Shown: positions 12,053 through 24,427, numbered from the stretch's first letter. The stretch is 64,000 nt of DNA from Allodiplogaster sudhausi (GCA_945643635.1 CALZFC010000016.1:4322501-4386500); one strand, 5' to 3'. The notes: generated by a model from the sequence alone, not told the origin. Numbers and translations are program-made.

Positions 12053-13385
12053 CACGCAACGGCATCGAAATGAAGCACCAGGGCCATCTCTAACGATGCC
12101 ATCTCTAACGGTTAGAAATTACGTTTTAGGCTTATTTTTATTTATTTAACTGTGTGGTATTTGAAGTGTTTTGTTTTATTTGAAAATGGCGTAGGCATTT
12201 TGTTCTTATTTAAGTTTGTTTTTCATTGGAATGAAATCCAGTAGTTGTTTTAGAATAAAAATCAATGCAATCATTCTTAACGGTTCATTAGACAGTTCAT
12301 TCTTTTTGGGAACAGCTTTCAGATTATTTTTCCACTAGCTGATACTTTTGTTTTCCTTTTCTAAGGTCGAGCATTCATATTGTATAGTGGGAAATCAAAT
12401 GAAATTCTTTTCTTTTATCCTTTTTTAAAGATATTCCATTCAGTTTAAACTTTTTTGTGGTGGCGACTACGCGGAAGCACCGCAGGACTCGTCCGCCGAC
12501 GCCTAGGGACTCGACTTCCTCTCGTCTTTTGGCTTTATTTTTATTTGTCTAATATTACAGGTATTTAGTTTTGTTTTAAAACGGGGTAGGTATTTTGATT
12601 TTTTTAAACTTGGTTTCACATAATATTAAAATAAAGCAGTTTTTTAATGATAAAATCAAGATAATATTTCTTAAAGATTCATTTGATAATGCATTTTTTG
12701 TTTTGAAAATAGTTTTAACATGAATTTCCTTTTAGCCGATTAATGTAGGAGCGAAACTTTTGTTCTCCTTTTTCGGTTCTCCTTTACACTGTTTTTTAAT
12801 TTGCTTTAAATTTAGCGTAATGTAGTGGGAGCGTAGTTTTTTATATATAACAAATCAATTTATTGATATAAGTGCCATTTCATTGAGAATTCTTGTTTGT
12901 TATTTGTATTTGCGCCCGTCGAAAGTTCTAGCTGAAATTTGTCCCATTTATAGATTAGCCCTTTGGGCACGAGTTGAGACAAAATGTATAACCTATTTTG
13001 AAAAATTTTCTTTGTTATGATAATTTTTTTTACAACTTTTTTTATTAAGGCTACTGGTATATTGAAAACATAATCCTGATACTTAAAAAGTAATATAAGA
13101 TTCGATTTAGATAATTGCATTAACAAGACATGTTTCAGTATACCGTACTCATTGGGATTACTGTAGTGGGATTGTCTAGCTTAAACTGGTTCATTTTAAT
13201 TTCCCCCCACAATTAGTTCTTTTTTTGTCGGCATTTCTTATACATTTTTTTTCCTGTTTCAGCAGGTGCAACGTGTCATGCTCGATCAAGAGGACGGGAG
13301 TCCTCGGGGGCGACGAGTGAACAGCGAACTCGTGAGGGAGTTCGTCTTCTTCCCTTGCGGCCTGGAAGGTTCCCATTTGAGCAAG

Positions 13386-13423
<38 letters not shown>

Positions 13424-14692
13424 AGTTCCTTTGGTGTTTTTTTAATCATTTTATTTTCTAAAATAACGCTTTTTCGGGACCGTGTCAAAACAGCAACGAC
13501 ATTTGCGCAAAGATCCCATAACTTGTTCAGGGTGATCGTATCGGTTCAACCAATATTCTGTGCGATTGCTCTCATTGAGATGAATTGAACCATATAGGTT
13601 TCGCAGTTCTTGGACAGCAGGCAAAAAAGTTGAAAAGTTGAAATTTTTAAGCTGCAGTCACAAAAGTGCTATCGTTGGATAGATCTTGTAAAGAGAAATT
13701 GATTGGTGCTAATTTTATCCGTCTGCGATAACAATGAAGAAAGTTACGACACTTTTAGCGCAAATGTCGTTGCTGTTTTGACACGGTCCCCATTTTTCAC
13801 GTGCTTTCGCCAACCCGTATTATTTTTCACGAAATGGAGTAGATTAGATGTGTGATAGGAATGAACTTTCCTTGACTGTTAAGGGGGAAAACTTTCATTA
13901 AAGCACGTTTGTTGACCAACGGTCTTTGTTGTTTCTTGGTATCAACAATTATTGATATTTAAATGAGGGGGAATCTAATTCAGGAGTGGATGGAGGTGCC
14001 CCGGCCGTCAGATTCTTTGGTGGCGGCATCGATGACGGTCGGTCCTGGTGGCGGCGGACTTGGCCGCGCCCTACGCCTTTGTGAGTATTTTTCTTTTTTT
14101 GAACTTTTCGTAATATATATTGTATACAACAGGCTGCTTCTTTTAATGTATTCTTGCTTATCCGGTATTTTGTTTCATTGCACAAATCCAAGTTAGCATC
14201 GCCATAATGAATGTAAGTTGTAAACAGTGTCAGGGTACGGTATGCATACTGTAGCGGCGCAGCCTTCTTTAGTGATGATTCAGGACTTTACCTGCTGCCG
14301 GTACAATGGTAATAGTCCAAAATTAATCATTTTGGGCGTCGCGCCCATAATTTTGCGCTATTGTATCGTAATATCTCTGAAGGAAAAAAAGCCATCTAAT
14401 CCATTCTTTTCAAGTGAATTGAACCAGGAAATCCACAGTACAAAAGAAGAATTCCTTTAAGATGTGGAGTTGTTAGTGTTCCTATTTAATCGTAACTTAA
14501 ACTGAACAAACAAGTTGTGGATATTCCATTTATCCCGTAACCCTGTTCCTTTTTCTTTATCCTTGTCTTTAATCTCAATCTCCCTTCACCCCTCTCTTGT
14601 TTACCTTCCTAAGCGTATTTTCTTGCAGGCGATGGCGGCCGACCCGAGACCTATCGTCAGCACTTCGAGTCGACCTTCCGAAGAATCACCGG
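12053..14692 (+). CDS. Possible multi-exon gene of short GC-rich exons, function unknown
   Basis: Several GC-rich islands bounded by plausible splice sites stand out from AT-rich introns: about 12053-12111, 13271-13371 (VQRVMLDQEDGSPRGRRVNS, donor GTTCCC), 13984-14091 (reads GVDGGAPAVRFFGGGIDDGR in the phase set by the previous exon) and 14630-14690. Phases of the last three can be joined without a stop. The segments 12045-12460 and 12460-12830 look like a diverged tandem duplication of exon plus intron. I recognise no domain. It lies inside the composite element, so it may be a captured or element-specific gene. Confidence 0.25.
13387..13420. repeat. (TA)n microsatellite
   Basis: About 34 bp of uninterrupted TA dinucleotides just after the exon-like island ending at 13371. 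Confidence 0.95.
13476..13790. mobile_element. MITE with perfect 33-bp terminal inverted repeats
   Basis: 13476-13508 (starts GGGACCGTGTCAAAACAGCA) is the exact reverse complement of 13758-13790. Similar pyrimidine flanks (GCTTTTTC, CATTTTTC) may be a worn 8-bp target duplication. 315 bp, no coding capacity. Confidence 0.8.
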
Positions 14693-14934
14693 TGGGGGTT
14701 AAAAAGGAACAGTCTATTTTACATACCCATCAAGATTTTTGCCTTCAATCTAGTAAGTCTCCATATTGCGAATTGATTCTTTTGAATCCATGCTTCTTCT
14801 GTAGATTGTAAGTCCGCTTATTGCTAGCGCCGATTTTTGTTTAGTTAACATTATAATTCCATTAATTTTCTGCTTTTCCTTACTCCATTTTTCTTACATT
14901 ATGTTTTAATTAGTTCGATTTTGAAATTACGACC

Positions 14935-15478
14935 TTTGGCCAAATTTGACGGTCGTTGAAAATGGCGAGCCAGTTTTGACAGCCTCAAAATTTGCCGGAC
15001 TTTTTTGACGCCTGTTTAAACTGCCATGCCAATTCTGCTAGCCGTCAAATATGGCAAGCTGATTTGGCAAATTTTTCACTCAAATATTTTGGCTTGGCAA
15101 ATTTAGCGGTTGTTCAATTCTGGCAGGTAGACTTGGCAGATTTATCAGCTGTTTTTTTTTGCCTAGAAGGCCCACTCCTCCACGAGCAGCCGTGACAGAT
15201 TTTTCGACCATTTTCTCTGCCATGACTTTTTAACACTTACATAATTTTGCCTCGCCACTTTTTACTCGTCTGTTTTTTGGTTAGGCTTTAGACAGCTGTT
15301 TATTTTGGCATGATGAAAACTGAAGAATAAACATTGATGACATTCTTGACAATCATACAATTTGTCATGGCATGATAACTGGGTTTGAGAACTGGCAAAT
15401 TTGCTTGCCAAAAATAACAGCAAAAATGAAAATTGCAGAAAAAAACCAAATTTTTTAATTGACACTGTCTTATATGTA
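14935..15478. repeat. Array of TTTGGCA/TTTGACGGTCGTTGAAA units (right arm of the composite element)
   Basis: Mirror of 8478-9165. The outermost ~80 bp are nearly identical to the left end when reversed; the inner units are only similar in type. Confidence 0.7.
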
Positions 15479-15479
15479 T

Positions 15480-15850
15480 GTTATAGCGTATATAAGACCC
15501 AAATACAAAATTAGCACAAAGTACTTAACCGTCAAATTCAAATATCAATAATAAGTTACAAAATATTTGACTGAAATACATCTCGGGGTGCCTCTGTTTA
15601 GAAGACAATGGGGATGCCAATAAAAAAATATAAAATTGAAAATATTAAGTTTAAAGAAAGTTATGGCAATTTAAGCTTTTCCTTAATGTTACAAGCCCAG
15701 ACAAGGAAAATGTTTTTATAGCAAACTTGAACCACCAATTTTATTCATAGTGCGCATTAAGTAACCCCTCATTAAGTTAGGGATAACCAAATCTGAAAGT
15801 TCTACCCCGTTGGCAGGAGAGCTGCTTGATCCTTTAAGTTTGATAAAATG
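15480..15850. repeat. Family X repeat, right portion
   Basis: 15490-15650 matches 1860-2040 and 15720-15845 matches 3290-3415 (shared GCTTGATCCTT before the end). It continues the repeat broken at 8466. Confidence 0.6.
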
Positions 15851-15959
15851 AAAACAATTGCTTACTTGTAAGTATTGGGTCGGTTGGCACCATTGCCATA
15901 CAGGCAATGGTGACGCGAGGGAAAGAAGCGAGGAAGAGGAGACAGAGGACAACGGCTGA

Positions 15960-17776
15960 GAGGTTCATTCGTCTTTACCTTCTTTCCTCTTTCCCCCTCC
16001 TTATAAACCCTGTGGCAACCCGAATGAGCAGAGTACAATTTGATTGACCTTCGCTGGCAAGTGCCAGAGGGCGAGAAGCCAGATGGAGAGAGAGAGAAGG
16101 CGAGATATGTAGCGAGAGAGAGAGAGAGAGTGAGAGAGAGAGTGAGAGGAAGAGCGAGAAGAAGAAAAAAAAGGATAGCGGAACAGACATTACTGCTTCC
16201 TTCCTTGTAGCTAAAGTGATCGCTGTGTTAAGAAGCGCAAGTTGGATTGCGCTTTGAACTGAAAAGAAAGCGGTCGGCCTGAGGGCAGGTTTGGATGGCG
16301 AGGCAGAGAAAGAGAAAGAGAGGGAGAGAGAAAGAGAGACTAAAAAGAGAGAGAGAGAGTGAGAGTGAAAGAGAGAAAGAGAAAGTTCCTTTTCGATGGA
16401 GATGAAAATGTAACGGAAATGTACTCATATTCTCTTCTCTTCTCTGGCTCTTATAGCCGCCAATAAACCTTTTTTTGTTCTGTTGTAGAATTTGTCTCAC
16501 CTATATACATATGTATATGTACATATATCATCCGCACTTCTGTACGAAGGTAGGCGAATTGAAAATGTAACAAAAATATTTCTAAAGTTGCCTTTATGCT
16601 CGCAGAAAGCTCTCCATTGTCTTTGGCTTTTGCCATAAAGGACGAGGAGGAGAAAATTGTTGAGAGTTTTCATAATCTTATGGTTAGCCAAATTTATTGC
16701 CATTTCATTAGCAAAAATTTTTTGTTTTCTCATCGTCTGCATTATATGCATGAATAAACGTTGTCTGGGGGGAGCTGCCTGGGCTGCCTTCTCTTTCCTG
16801 GCCACATTTTAGGCACACTGTCACACACACTCTCTTTCTCAGACATTGTTAACAGCTTCGCGTCCGACTTGTTACTTTTCTCTTCGGTCTACCGGCTCAA
16901 CATTCGTTCATAATTAGATGAATTTATCATCAACGTTCTCCGCGCAGTGGCAATGTTCGTTGATTGAAACAGCATCACAGTGCTCTTCAGTGCTCATTCA
17001 GGCTGCGCGATTGACGTCCGCATCTCTCTCTCTCTCTCTCTACATCTCAAACAATAACAAAGATAATAAAAGTAATAATGTGCCATATTTTATATCATTT
17101 CTTTTAATTAGATATTTTACACACAAATACTACTTGTACAAGTATCGCGAGTCTCGGTCAAAGATGCTCTCCCAGATATACTTATCTCTCGAATACGAGC
17201 TCATGAAGATCTGTCCGTGAAGATAAAGAAGATGATAGTACTATTTCTCTTCTTCTTTGTACACATTTAATATACCCCTTCAAGCAGGTGGATCCTGGAA
17301 AAGGGACGACCCGCGCGACCTGGCCCTCTTCAACCTTTTCCCGAGCTTCTTCCATGATCTCTACCTTTTCGATCTACTTCTTGTCATGCATCAATTTGAT
17401 GCATATTCCATTATCAAAAATGAACAGCAGCCAATCATTTTTCATACAATAAAAATGCGAGCGGGCAAAGCAAATCCACCGTTTCTCACCACCATCTCAA
17501 AGCAATATCTTGAGGTCGCAGAGGTTGAGAGCGCTAGGTTCCGTATATTTAATCTCTGTCCCTGTCTACTTTTCATATTCTTACTTCGAAGTCTGCTGGT
17601 TATAAACAATTTATCTGGGATTTGTTTTTAAATCTCTTTCTTTTTTTTCAATTTTGTCACCACCCCTGAAATTCGGTCAGGTGGTTAATAATCTACGAAC
17701 AGTCGATTACACACTTTCCTTTTCTCGGATATTTTCTCTCAATCGAGTGAATTGACATTGCACCTGCTCCATCTCT

Positions 17777-17824
<48 letters not shown>

Positions 17825-18240
17825 TTCACTCTCTCTCTCCCTCTTTCTTTTCTCTGTCTCCTTCTCTCTCTCTCTCTCTCCCTCCCTTTCACTCTCTTTC
17901 TCTTCTCTCTCTCTCTCTTTGCCCTACTGTGTAACAGGCTTGATGTGGTGGAATTGAAAGTGAAAGTGATAGTGCGCGTCCTCTAACGCATCCACTGTGT
18001 TAAGAAGCGCGAGTTGGATTGCGCTTTGAACGGGAAAAAAAGCGGCCGGGCTGAGGAGAGGTTTGAATTGGCAGAGGAAGAGAGAAAGAGAGCGAAAGAG
18101 AGAGAGAGAGAGAGCGAGAAAGAGAAAGAAAGTTCCTTCTCGATGCAGATAAAAATGTAACGGAAATGTACTCATATTCTCTTCCATGACTTTTATCGAC
18201 GCCAATAAAACCATTTTTTTTTAAATTGTAGAATATGCTT
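15960..18240. repeat. Two duplicated intergenic units with (GA)n and (CT)n tracts
   Basis: 16215-16460 and 17985-18215 are diverged copies of one segment: shared TGTGTTAAGAAGCGC, AGTTGGATTGCGCTTTGAAC, a (GA)n run, then a run starting GAAAGTTCCTTYTCGATG and ending ATGTACTCATATTCTCTTC. 17275-17520 (with an exon-like GTGGATCCTGGAAAAGG after TTCAAGCAG) matches 20570-20600 plus 21005-21170. Microsatellites: GA at 16085-16150, 16300-16385 and 18080-18130; CT at 17770-17925. No confident gene. Confidence 0.55.
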
Positions 18241-18914
18241 CACTTATATGTACATATTTATATCATCTGCACTTGTTGTGTGAAAGTCGGCTCATTGAAC
18301 ATTTCAAAAATATATACATATCATAAGCCTGCGAGCTGTAATCTTTTCATTGTCTTTCATTTTCTCCGACATTGGGATTCGTCATATAGAATGAGGAGAA
18401 GATAAGGGATGAGAGGTTGTCATTATTGTTTTATTCGTTTGAGCCAAGTCGATTGTCTCGTTTCTTTAGCAAAGAGTCTTTCTCATCATCTTACACTCTT
18501 CATTCTATCAATGAATTGACGGGGCAGCCTTCAATTTCTTGGTTACATTTTAGGCACATTTTCACACTCTCTCTCCCTTTCTCCGACATTAGACTTTTTT
18601 CTTCTTCTCTTCTGGTTCTGCCGACTGCTCTCTCTCTCTCTCTCACTCTCTCTCTTAATCAGCTTAATTTCGGTTTTACATCTTTTGCTTCCTCCCGCAC
18701 TCGCAATCAGCGAAATGAAAGGGGGCTAAATTCGTTCAAAACAACGTCTGTGATACATATTACTCTGTTCAGGGCTCTCCAATTTGTTCGATTTTGATAT
18801 CATCTCTCTATTTGTACATCTGCTGAAACAAAATACAATTCTAACAGTAATAACAATCGCGCTGGCAACTGGTTTAAAGATTTTATTTTATTTCTATTAA
18901 TTATTTTATAGACA

Positions 18915-18961
18915 AACCAGCCGGTGAAGCGCGCGCTTCGCGCGCGCTTCACCGGCTGGTT
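18915..18961. other. Perfect GC-rich hairpin, 21-bp arms and 5-nt loop
   Basis: Left arm begins AACCAGCCGGTGAAGCGCGC; the right arm 18941-18961 is its exact reverse complement around the loop CTTCG. Strongly GC-rich against AT-rich flanks. Function unknown; could be part of an unrecognised element. Confidence 0.85.
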
Positions 18962-19319
18962 GCTCGGCCGCCTCGCGGCCTCGCTATCTAACTTTTCTTT
19001 TTTCCTAGGGAGAGCGCGCAAAATATATGCTTGCTATTGAGCGAAGATATGTACATATATGTATGCAGGTAGCAACACACAATCCAATTGTGAAAGATTG
19101 GGTCATGAAAAGAAACCTAGGCCGGGGACAAATTACACTTAAAATTCACGCCAGAATTGTGGAAAAAGGGTTGACTGTAAAAGTTAAGAAGAATACGAAG
19201 AAGCGAGAAAGCTATGACAATATTTGCGGTAGACGTTGCTCCATTCGAAATTTTGCTCTGAGATCCTTGCAAACGATTTGGATAATTCCACGTCCCAGAG
19301 CAGAACTCGACCTCTTTCA

Positions 19320-20010
19320 GAACCTTCCGGAATGTTCCATTGATTCATTCTGGAATGTTCTAGAAAATTCCATGTCCCGCGGCAGAACTTGACCCCTTCT
19401 GAAACTTTCTAGAATCTTCCATGGACCGGTGCGGGCGTTGGTCCCTTTTGGAATGTTGCGGAGAACTTGGTCCGTTCTGGAATCTTCTGGAATGTTCCCA
19501 GTATAGGGTGCAGAAGTTGTCCCTTTCCGGAATGTTCTCCAAAATTCTTCGTCCCGGGGACAAACTCGGGCCCCTCTGGAACCCTCAGGAATGCTCCAAG
19601 GGCCGGGGGCAGGCGTTGGCCCCTTCCGGAATGATTAGGAGAAAGTGGTCCTTTCTGGAACCTTCTGGAATGTTCCAAGGACCGGCGGGAGGCATTGGCC
19701 CCTTCCGGGATGTTCTGGAAAACTTCTTCCCTTCAGGAACCTTCTGGAATGTGCCAAAGGCCGGGAGCAGGAGTTTACCCCTTCCGGAGTGTTCTGAAGA
19801 AATTGGACCTTTCTGGAACCTTCTGGAATGTTCCCAGAGTCGGGAGCAGACATTGGCCCATTCCGGAATGTTCTCGAAAATTCCGCTTCCCGGGCCAACC
19901 TCGGCCCCTTTTGTAACCTTCAGAAATGTTCCATATTATCGATGGCCCCTTACGGAATGTTCTGAAAGATTCCTCTTCTTGGGGCCAAACTCTGCCCCTT
20001 CTAGAACCTA
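19320..20010. repeat. Degenerate tandem repeat carrying dense heat-shock-element motifs
   Basis: Roughly nine to eleven copies of a 65-100 bp unit alternating a GC block (CCGGGGGCAGGCGTTGGCCCC-like) with alternating TTC and GAA triplets every 5 bp. Five contiguous perfect alternating units occur at 19348-19370, 19475-19497, 19653-19675, 19811-19833 and 19861-19883; four at 19732-19749. This is the known binding pattern of heat-shock factor (nGAAnnTTCn arrays). A 270-codon open frame runs through it, but the composition follows the repeat, so I do not call a protein. Confidence 0.75.
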
Positions 20011-21494
20011 CGCTTGTTCAAAAGCATGGGCAGAAGTCAGCCTCATGGTCTGGTGCAAACGTTACCACATTCGTAGTGGTAGAAATGTCGCAAGTGCGAA
20101 GTGGTTTTTTCAATTGGGATACCTCAAACTTTCATGGAAGGTTCTAGAAGAAAACTGTTACATACCCACGCTTAGCGCTTTATTAGTAGTTAGATATTTG
20201 CATTTATTTTTTTATTTATCGACATCAAAATAAATAAATGTGACGACACTGGGAAAGGCAAATTCAGAAATTATTGTGATTGAGTGAAGATAAAATAAGG
20301 GAGAAATTTAGAAATTTATAAAAGTATAACTTAGGAGGGAGAATAGGGGGATGGGGAGCGAAAGGAAAGGAAGAGTAGCCACAAGGCCTCACTCCACTGA
20401 GGGAGAGCCACAGGCCCTGACTTCGTCTTGCGACCAAAGACGGAAAAGCGAGAAGCGGATATCGCTTGCTCATTGTCAGTCAAAAATGCGCTCCGAGATA
20501 CGCGCAGCAAGTTAGTTTCGCATGCAGAACTGCCCAGGTTGCCACTATTTTTCTTCCTTTTTAAATATTCCCTTCAAGTTGGTGGACGGACAAACGGCCG
20601 ACCCTCACCCCACCCAGGTTCCTCTTCCCAAACCTCTTTTGCGGTCTCCGCCATATCGATCTACTCTCTCAGTGTCCTTCTTTCTCTCTCTACCTCTCTC
20701 GTTCTTGGATTAACTATTTAAATATCTCATTTGTATTAATAATATTCAGAGCTATCATTTTTAAACCTTTTAAAAATGCTGTCGAATGGTTAAAAAAAAT
20801 CATCCTTTGCAGTACACGGTTACGCAGGCGGTTTTGATGACCCAGAACACTGTTTATCTACAGTGACTTGAACAAACTCTGATGTGTATTTCGTTAGCAA
20901 GAGAATTCTTTCCACATCTTTCTTATGTCTCTAATATGCAGTTCAAGTAAGTGATGAAATCACAGAAAAGAGTCTTCAAACGAGCCCATCACAGCCCTTA
21001 TGATCTCCTTTAAATAATCTACTCCTTGTCATGCGTCAATTTGCTGTATGCTTATTCGATTATACACAACGAAGAGCAACCTCATCCAACGTTGTCTATT
21101 TCGTTTCATTTCGATAACCAGGCGAGCAGGCAAAAGAAATCTACCGTTTCTCATCCATCACATCATCTGCCTACCAAATGCCCATCCAGAAATGCACATT
21201 TATGTACATATATATATGCAAAAAAGGTGGTGCAAAAAAAATCGAGCAAGAATGAAAATGATTCAGGTTCATATTTACTGAAACACATCTTCTCCTTTAG
21301 CCCTCCCTCGCCTCCCTCCTACCCTCGTCTCCGGCCTATTCACACACTCCAATCCCACCAGACTTCCTACGCGATGATACGGTACCTCTTTTTTTAAATA
21401 AAATTTTTTAAAGGAATATTTTGTATTTTTTTCCTTAATTTTTCTTTCTAACCATAAATATGTGGTTAAAAATACTTTATTTGCATATTTGCAG

Positions 21495-22390
21495 GTGTTC
21501 GTCACGGAGTCGCCCATGTCTTCCATCGACATTGCACGCGCCGTTGCAGCGGCCAAGTCGAAGAAGGCAATTATATGGAAACAAAGGAAAACAGTACGGG
21601 TATTGTTGAAAGTTGCTCGCGAGCGAAATTTGTTGCTAATCTTAATGTTCCGCGAAAGTATTACTGCATCCTTTCCACTCTCATAATGATTAATCACGGA
21701 AAGCGCGGGAATTTAAATTTGAATTTTCGGCATATATTTTTCATTTCAGGGTGACGACAATCAGTTCATGATCGTCAGGCTGGATGCGCTCTACAAGCGG
21801 CATCTTCTTTGGTGGCGAGAGCTGCCGAATGTTCAGGTCGTCTTTTTATTTGGTCATCATTTTAGTCAATCAAATTTAACAGATAATCACAGCGAGAAGT
21901 GTTAGAGATAATCACAGATGAAAATTTCATAAATTTAATCAAGAATTTAATGGAATGCATATGTAAACGGTCGACAATTTATAATTGTTCGAGATTAAAG
22001 TTAGTATTTTGAAGAAAAAAGAATGAATTTCAATTTATCTCCATTCAATTCTATTTCCTCTGACCTGGCAGTTTTGTGCATATAAATTCCCTTATATTCT
22101 TACGGGAAAATTTATCGTTGCTGCTCCACAGATCTCATATGAACAATTTAGTAATAATTTATACGTACTTGTGATTGAAATAACGAACAATTTTCTGACC
22201 GTTCTAGCATGTCTTAGGTGATTTTGTTCGTAAAAGTACATATAAATAAAATTACAAATAAAATAAAATAAATTTAATAAAAAAAAAGAACCGGCAATTT
22301 CCAGCCGTTCTACACGGTCAAGTACAACAACGAATGCTCGGCGCTCGCGGCTGCAGCTTTGACTGCGCCTCCAGAGGCGAAATCGAGAAA
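21495..22390 (+). pseudogene. Truncated ornithine decarboxylase copy (first three exons)
   Basis: Three exons match the start of the ODC gene at 36642-37588: 21495-21566, 21750-21836 and 22305-22390. The third exon is 86 nt instead of 102 because 16 nt are deleted after PFYTVKYN, which shifts the frame just past the PLP-lysine motif. Nothing downstream matches the remaining eight ODC exons; the sequence passes into the segment shared with 55.9-57.45 kb. The first intron uses the same GC donor (AAG|GCAA) as the longer copy. Non-functional as an enzyme. Confidence 0.8.
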
Positions 22391-23130
22391 GTGAAGGTTT
22401 TCTTATAGATTAAAGACCGACGAACTAGCGAAAAAAGAGAGAATTCTGGTGGTCAATGTGAACAGGAAGGAATGTATCGCTAGTCTGGAGGAGTCTTGGA
22501 TAGAGATGGAGAGAGAGAGAGAAAGCGAGAGAGAGGGAGAGGAAAGTACGGAGATAGAGAGAGAGAGAGAGAAATGAAGAGAGAGAGAGAGAGAGAGAGA
22601 AGACGGAGCTAGAGATTTACAGGGTATGATGGAAGTTGCGAGAATGAGAGAGAGAGATAGAGAGAGAGAAAAGACGGAGCTAGAAATTTACAGAGTATGA
22701 TGGAAGTTGCGAGAATGAGAGAGAGAGAGAGAGAGAGAGAAACAAACAGAGACGGAAAGGGAGAGTTAAAGATTGAGTGAGATAGTGTTGTCGTGCTGAG
22801 AAGTGTTGAAGACACAATACGACAACAAAGAACCACGTGGAGAGCACACGCACGAACGGCCAATTCACTTGCAGGGCCATGGCCTCATTTTGTGATGGGG
22901 GGGGGGGGGGGTGAAACGCCCGTGCTTTATGATGTCTTCCATACAAAGTCTCTAGGAACTATTTTGGCGGGATATTTAGAAATTTTTTTAAATTTATACA
23001 TAATATTTATTAATGCGGATAGATTTTCTTCATTAATTGTAAATCTTCTTCATACCATCTACTCAAATACCAAGTACAGAGAAACGCTTCCTTATGAATA
23101 GAATGATTGCCAGCGGGAGGGGTCAAGGAC

Positions 23131-24427
23131 ATATGACGCGATTTGCGAGAAAATCGTAAGGAAGCCAAAGAGCCGGGGACCCGGCAAAATTAGATTTCGC
23201 TCAAAAGCTCTTTATAGGTCATTTTTAACACGGCGAAACGTTTGGAATGGGTCCGGGAGTCTGAAATCGCCGTTTTGGCGAGCTGTGCGAGGTTTAAAAT
23301 TCGAGAGCCCGATGAAACTTGCAGAGATGGTCGCACATTCGGGTTCGCTGTTTCGCACACAATAAAGCAATATTAGTGAAAAGTTTTTCATAAATAGACA
23401 AGATATTGCTTTATGAAGCTACTAAAGTAGAATTTGAAAATATTCACTTTTATGGCCTCAGCGGCCCCTAGACTTTGGAGAGGCGCCGTTCTCTTATATG
23501 AAAATTAGTCATGGGTTTTCTATTTGAAGTTGTAGAGCAAAAAATTATCTTTCCAATGAGCTATAGTATGCCAGACACCGACGAGCTTTTTTATGTTTCC
23601 CAATCACAAAACTTTTGAAATACCCTCGATTCAGTGCCCGTGCATCGGCTTGCACTTTGTTTAGGCGTTACCGACGACGAAAACGCAACACAAGCGATAT
23701 ACCGCATGAAGGTAGTCTAGGGAATTTATGTAGGTTTTTATGTAACTGTTTAAATAAAATTTAAATGCAAAACAAATTTGTTAATTGCCGGGCAAAAGAG
23801 TTTGCTCCCCTGAGGAATCGAACCCGGGAACTTTGCATCGCGATCTCAACTCATTCGCACTACACTAAATCATCATTGATGCAGCCGACAATGCCATTCT
23901 TCTCACTCTGCCCGGTGCATAGGTCAAAAAATCGATGAACCCGCGTATTTCAACAGTTTTATGATTGGGAAACATAAAAAAGCTCGTCGGTATCTGGCAT
24001 ACTATAGCTCATTGGAAAGATAATTTCTTGCTCTACAACTTAAGATAGAAAACCCATGACTAATTTCCATATAAAAGAATGGCGAATCTCCAAAGTCTAG
24101 GGGACACTGAGGCCATAAAAGTGAATATTTTTAAATTCTACTTTAGTAGCTTTATAAAACAATATCTTGTCTATTTGTGACAAAATTTTCACGAATATTG
24201 CTGTATCGTGTGCGAAACAGCGAACGCGAATGTGCGACCATCTCTGCAAGTTTCTTCGGGCTCTCGAATTTTAAACCTCGCACAGCTCGCCAAAATGATG
24301 ATTTCAGAATCCCGGACCCATTCCAATCGTTTCGCCGTGTTAAAAAGTACCTATAAAAAGCTTTTGAGCGAAATCTAATTTTACCGGATCCCCGGTCATT
24401 TTGCTACTCTCGCAAATCGCATCATAT
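23131..24427. mobile_element. Foldback element with ~500-bp inverted arms and a tRNA-like loop
   Basis: 23131-23635 is the reverse complement of about 23930-24427 with scattered differences. Ends read ATATGAYGCGATTTGCGAG. The loop of ~290 bp contains a tRNA-like segment. No protein-coding capacity seen; no clear target duplication. Confidence 0.8.
23806..23881 (-). other. tRNA-like segment in foldback loop
   Basis: On the minus strand an A-box-like TAGTGTAGTGCG is followed about 35 nt later by CCCGGGTTCGATTCC, a perfect polymerase III B box (GWTCRANNC). The acceptor stem does not close, so this is not a tRNA gene but a tRNA-derived or tRNA-mimicking piece. Confidence 0.45.

Larger units (their letters stand above)
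8478..15478. mobile_element. Composite ~7.0 kb terminal-inverted-repeat element nested in a family X repeat
   Basis: Both ends carry the same sequence inverted: ATATAAGACAGTGTCAATTA and on through a TTTTTTCTGCAATTTTCA block, for about 80 bp (8478-8555 and 15395-15478). Inside each end is an array of TTTGGCA/TTTGACAGC-type units. Flanks GTATGTAC and GTATGTTA look like an 8-bp target duplication with two changes, and the interrupted host repeat continues on both sides. The interior holds a broken ankyrin gene (minus), possible exons (plus), two smaller MITEs and GA repeats, but no transposase I can recognise. It is therefore non-autonomous and may have picked up gene pieces. The alternative is two solo ends of one family that happen to face each other. 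Confidence 0.55.

Noticed and set aside
13387..13420. TATA-type promoter
   Set aside because: It is a plain (TA)n microsatellite with no gene start nearby.
19421..20233. 270-codon open frame
   Set aside because: It runs through a degenerate tandem repeat that is also open on the other strand; composition follows the repeat and no domain is visible.
23806..23881. True tRNA gene
   Set aside because: Only the B box and a weak A box fit; no closing acceptor stem or clear anticodon loop.
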